In this document: positions 32,678-35,141 of the stretch, piece after piece | Numbering within the stretch: position 1 is the first letter of the stretch | Layout of the letters: each line of letters begins with the position of its first letter | Assembly (NCBI RefSeq): GCF_046557915.1 | Contig: NZ_JBHEBG010000009.1 | Location: forward strand, 1-35,141 | DNA length: 35,141 nucleotides | Direction: 5' to 3' | From: JBHEBG01 sp046557915 | GTDB taxonomy: Bacteria; Bacteroidota; Bacteroidia; Flavobacteriales; Flavobacteriaceae | The notes under the pieces: model-generated | The model's database searches: none | Seen by the model: the letters and a program-made list of their open reading frames with translations, nothing else | Told to the model about the DNA's origin: nothing | Translations under genes and position numbers: made by a program

Positions 32678-34669
32678 ATGAGATATATCTTTCCGGTACT
32701 TTTTTTGTTTTCATCCCTACTTTTCGCCCAAGAAGATTCCATTGCACCGGTAAAAAGAATAGATACTACTCGGTTGCAAAAAAAGTTACCCGAAAAAAAA
32801 CCACCAAAGAAAGCAGCTCAAGAAACCATAGAAATAGGGATCAAAGATTATAAGATCATTTCTCATGCCCGCGACACTACTTTTTTAGATACCACACTTA
32901 CGCTAAAAAAGGAGTATACCTATAATTACCTAAGAAAAGACGACTTTGAACTTTTGCCGTTTCCCAATGTTGGCCAACCGTATAATCGTTTAGGGGTAAA
33001 TTTTGAACGAATATCGCTATACCCTAGGATAGGGGCAGAGGCCAGGCATGCCAATTATATGGAGGTTGAGGATATTACCTATTTCAACGTGGCCACGCCC
33101 ATGACCGATCTAATGTTTAAAACCACCTTTGAACAGGGACAGTTGTTAGATGCCACGCTTACCTTTAACACCTCTCCACGTTTAAATTTTTCCATTGCCT
33201 ATAAAGGGTTCCGGTCATTAGGTAAATACCAATTTAACCAGACAGAATCTGGTAATTTTAGAACAACTGCCAATTACGAGACCAAAAACGGTAGGTATAA
33301 CTTTAGGGCCCACATTGCGGCCCAAGATTTGGAGAGTCAGGAAAACGGGGGTATTACCAATCCTATAGATCAATTCGAATCGGGAGAGGCAGAATTTACT
33401 GATCGCTCAAGGATAGATGTTAACCTTACCGATGCTACGAACAGGATTTTAGGGAAACGATACTTTTTTGAACATCAATACAAACTTGTAAAAAAAGAAA
33501 GGGACTCCGGGCAATCAAAGGCAACTTCGCTTGCTTTTGGACACTTGTTCAGTTATGAGACCAAATTTTATCAGTTTGATCAAACAAATCAAAACGATTT
33601 TTTGGGAACCAATACCTTTGGAGCCGAAATTATGGATAGGGCAAGGCTTAAGACCTCCTTTAATGAGGTAAGTGCTATATTCTCCAATAATACCCTTGGA
33701 AACCTAAAAGGGATTATTAATTTATATGATTATAGTTATTTCTTTAATAGTATTCTCATTACCGATACCGGACAAATAGATAACGGGCTTAATGGCCAGG
33801 AGATTTCAGCAGGCGCGGATTATTCTAAACAGATAGGAGGTTTTAAAGTAGACGGAAGAGTGCGCTATACCGTGTCGGGAGAATTAACGGACAATCTGTT
33901 GGAAGCTTCAGCAAGCTATTCGCTAAGCGATAAACATAAAGTCACTGTTGGGATACATTCTTCTGCCGCTATGCCCAATTTTAATTACTTGCTGTATCAG
34001 AGCGATTATCAGAATTTTAATTGGCAAAATTCGTCAACATTTGAGAACCAAAGCATCAACAGTCTACGGTTCAGTTTGGAATCTCAAGTGTGGGGTAACC
34101 TTACAGCCAAGTATACTACTGTGGACAATTATACCTATTTTGCCTCAGAGGCCACTCAGGAGCAGATAGATGCCGGGCAGGAAAATGCCTTTATTAAACC
34201 TTTTCAAGAAGGCAATAGTGTAAATCATCTTAAGATAAAGTACGAGAAAGAGTTTCGCTTAGGTAAATTTGCTCTTGCCAATACCGTGATGTACCAAAAT
34301 GTTTCGCAGACCAATGAAGTGCTGAATGTGCCACAATTGGTAACAAGAAACACACTGTATTTTTCCGATGAGGTCTTTAAAAAGGCGATGTATATACAGA
34401 CAGGGATAAACTTTAAATATTTTACTTCCTATAATATGAACTCTTACAATCCTTTGTTGGGAGAGTTTTATATTCAAAACAGGGAAGAACAGGGAGGGTT
34501 TCCCTTGCTGGATTTCTTTATCAATGCTCGGGTGAGGCAAACCAGAATATATCTAAAGGCAGAACATTTTAATTCTTCTTTTTCAGGTTACAATTTCTAT
34601 TCCGCTCCCAATTATCCGTATCGCGATTTTGTAATACGATTTGGTTTGGTTTGGAATTTCTTCTCCTAA
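32678..34669 (+). CDS. putative porin (outer-membrane beta-barrel)
   Basis: A 663-residue outer-membrane protein. The signal peptide ends near LLFA (17). A Lys/Pro-rich linker (about 33-48) is followed by the family-typical segment DYKIISHARDTTFLDTTLTL (57-76), YNYLRKDDFELLPFPN, and then about 540 residues of alternating amphipathic strands with many aromatic residues, ending in a beta-barrel closing strand with terminal aromatics (FVIRFGLVWNFFS). It matches what Bacteroidetes annotations call putative porin. The substrate is unknown. It is divergent from rnhB and monocistronic. Confidence 0.88.
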   Translation: MRYIFPVLFLFSSLLFAQEDSIAPVKRIDTTRLQKKLPEKKPPKKAAQETIEIGIKDYKIISHARDTTFLDTTLTLKKEYTYNYLRKDDFELLPFPNVGQPYNRLGVNFERISLYPRIGAEARHANYMEVEDITYFNVATPMTDLMFKTTFEQGQLLDATLTFNTSPRLNFSIAYKGFRSLGKYQFNQTESGNFRTTANYETKNGRYNFRAHIAAQDLESQENGGITNPIDQFESGEAEFTDRSRIDVNLTDATNRILGKRYFFEHQYKLVKKERDSGQSKATSLAFGHLFSYETKFYQFDQTNQNDFLGTNTFGAEIMDRARLKTSFNEVSAIFSNNTLGNLKGIINLYDYSYFFNSILITDTGQIDNGLNGQEISAGADYSKQIGGFKVDGRVRYTVSGELTDNLLEASASYSLSDKHKVTVGIHSSAAMPNFNYLLYQSDYQNFNWQNSSTFENQSINSLRFSLESQVWGNLTAKYTTVDNYTYFASEATQEQIDAGQENAFIKPFQEGNSVNHLKIKYEKEFRLGKFALANTVMYQNVSQTNEVLNVPQLVTRNTLYFSDEVFKKAMYIQTGINFKYFTSYNMNSYNPLLGEFYIQNREEQGGFPLLDFFINARVRQTRIYLKAEHFNSSFSGYNFYSAPNYPYRDFVIRFGLVWNFFS

Positions 34670-34932
34670 CTAGGTATACTTACCATTTTAAAATACCACC
34701 ATTGGCATTTTGCTAACTGGCTTTATTTAAGGATGTTATTTGGAGTGATATAGAAGCCCGTGGTGTTGTCTTTAGATTCAATGGCAAATTTGTAACACTT
34801 TGATATGCAGCTCGAAGGCATATATTGGTGAGTTGTTTGGGGTTTGTTGAAATTATTTTCATACATAAATAGCTTATAATCAGATAAGTGTAATTTATTT
34901 GACAATTCTATTTAAAAATTTTGATTTATGTA
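34670..34932. other. 263-base spacer after the porin gene
   Basis: No clear terminator and no convincing gene. A 60-codon open frame on the minus strand (34723-34905) lacks a recognisable protein signature and a promoter. The composition is AT-rich. Confidence 0.4.
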
Positions 34933-34963
34933 TTGTGTAAGCAAAAAAACGGTTATATATTTG
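34933..34963 (+). promoter_or_regulatory. strong promoter for a downstream stable RNA or operon
   Basis: TTG (34933-34935), 20 bases, TATATTTG (34956-34963): a full consensus match. The predicted start is near 34968. It is followed by no open reading frame but by a structured sequence. Confidence 0.75.
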
Positions 34964-35090
34964 CACCCGCTTTGGGGGACATGATTTAGGTTGTTCCCAT
35001 GAATAGAGCGGTATTGTTAAAATAAAAGTTCATTGATATATTGGATCGACAACAAAAAGGGGCCGCCGTTTGATCGGCGGTCCCTAGGAT
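34964..35090 (+). other. candidate structured leader RNA, possibly an rRNA-operon leader
   Basis: Two nested helices can form directly after the promoter: CCGCTTT (34967-34973) with AGAGCGG (35005-35011), and GGGGACA (34975-34981) with TGTTCCC (34992-34998). Then comes GTTCATTGATATATTGG (35028-35044), which resembles the conserved leader or antitermination-type sequence I recall before and within rRNA operons of Flavobacteria. No coding frame is present. The 16S gene itself would lie outside the window. A free small RNA or a riboswitch-type leader are alternatives. Confidence 0.4.
35051..35084 (-). terminator. GC-rich hairpin, possible minus-strand terminator
   Basis: GGGGCCGCCG (35059-35068) pairs with CGGCGGTCCC (35075-35084), 10 bp with one G-T, loop TTTGAT. 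Only on the minus strand is it followed by a T run (TTTTTGTTG), so it could end a transcript entering from the right. On the plus strand it would be part of the leader RNA. Confidence 0.45.
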
Positions 35091-35120
35091 TGGAACAACA
35101 ATGCGATAATGATATTTTTG
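35090..35120 (+). promoter_or_regulatory. second promoter at the right edge
   Basis: TTG (35090-35092), 20 bases, TATTTTTG (35113-35120): a full consensus match, 157 bases after the first. A start near 35126 would make RNA that leaves the window at once. Confidence 0.65.
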
Positions 35121-35141
35121 TGCCGGGATCTCGGGCATCGT

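Noticed and set aside
34723..34905. 60-codon open frame on the minus strand after the porin gene
   Set aside because: No recognisable motif, promoter or signal peptide, and composition like the surrounding spacer. It could still be a small gene, but nothing supports it.
35084..35141. Possible C-terminal end of a minus-strand protein at the right edge
   Set aside because: A frame is open from the edge to a stop at 35084 just before a terminator-like hairpin, but fewer than 20 codons are visible and no family is recognisable.

Overview
The window is chromosomal DNA from a marine-type member of Bacteroidota, most likely family Flavobacteriaceae. The evidence is the protein families present (GSCFA, DUF4230, DUF4136, DUF5522-like, putative porin, long aromatic amino acid hydroxylase, LysRS with a C-terminal extension), the many Bacteroidetes-type promoters (TTG, 20-22 bases, TAnnTTTG), and the near absence of Shine-Dalgarno sequences. 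The genus cannot be fixed from the sequence alone. I see no prophage, IS element, CRISPR array or conjugative module. Most of the window is ordinary core genome.

Left part (1-12.7 kb): an initiator tRNA-Met with its own promoter and terminator; an AGCS amino acid symporter gene overlapping era; a small membrane protein divergent from der; a MerR-M23 peptidase pair divergent from the alaS-GSCFA-DUF4230 operon; a long aromatic amino acid hydroxylase; a DUF4136 lipoprotein; and a 56-residue cysteine-rich DUF5522-like protein.

Middle (12.9-19.3 kb): a four-gene operon (HExxH mini-protein, PLP-dependent ACC deaminase/D-cysteine desulfhydrase family enzyme, LysM glucosaminidase lipoprotein, hemL); a Spy-like periplasmic protein; a 57-residue small membrane or secreted protein; and then, after about 530 bases without genes, two tandem paralogues made of very acidic 34-35 residue repeats built around LGFDxxDYLPxGFDPY. 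This pair is the least explained part of the window and the best candidate for something undescribed.

Right part (19.3-35.1 kb): an SLC13 transporter; a PKD lipoprotein; lysS divergent from a Pmp3/YqaE peptide, which is followed by a lipoprotein-lipB pair; a three-gene operon of exported proteins (OmpA-like, DUF3108/TapB-like, unknown); a large DUF3352-like/propeller lipoprotein transcribed from a promoter inside rnhB; and a putative porin. The last 200 bases hold two strong promoter matches and a structured candidate leader RNA. They may be the upstream region of an rRNA operon or another stable RNA lying outside the window.

Functional themes are translation and ribosome assembly (initiator tRNA, Era, Der, AlaRS, LysRS), cofactor synthesis (HemL, LipB), and an extensive cell-envelope set (M23 peptidase, glucosaminidase, OmpA, porin and many lipoproteins).
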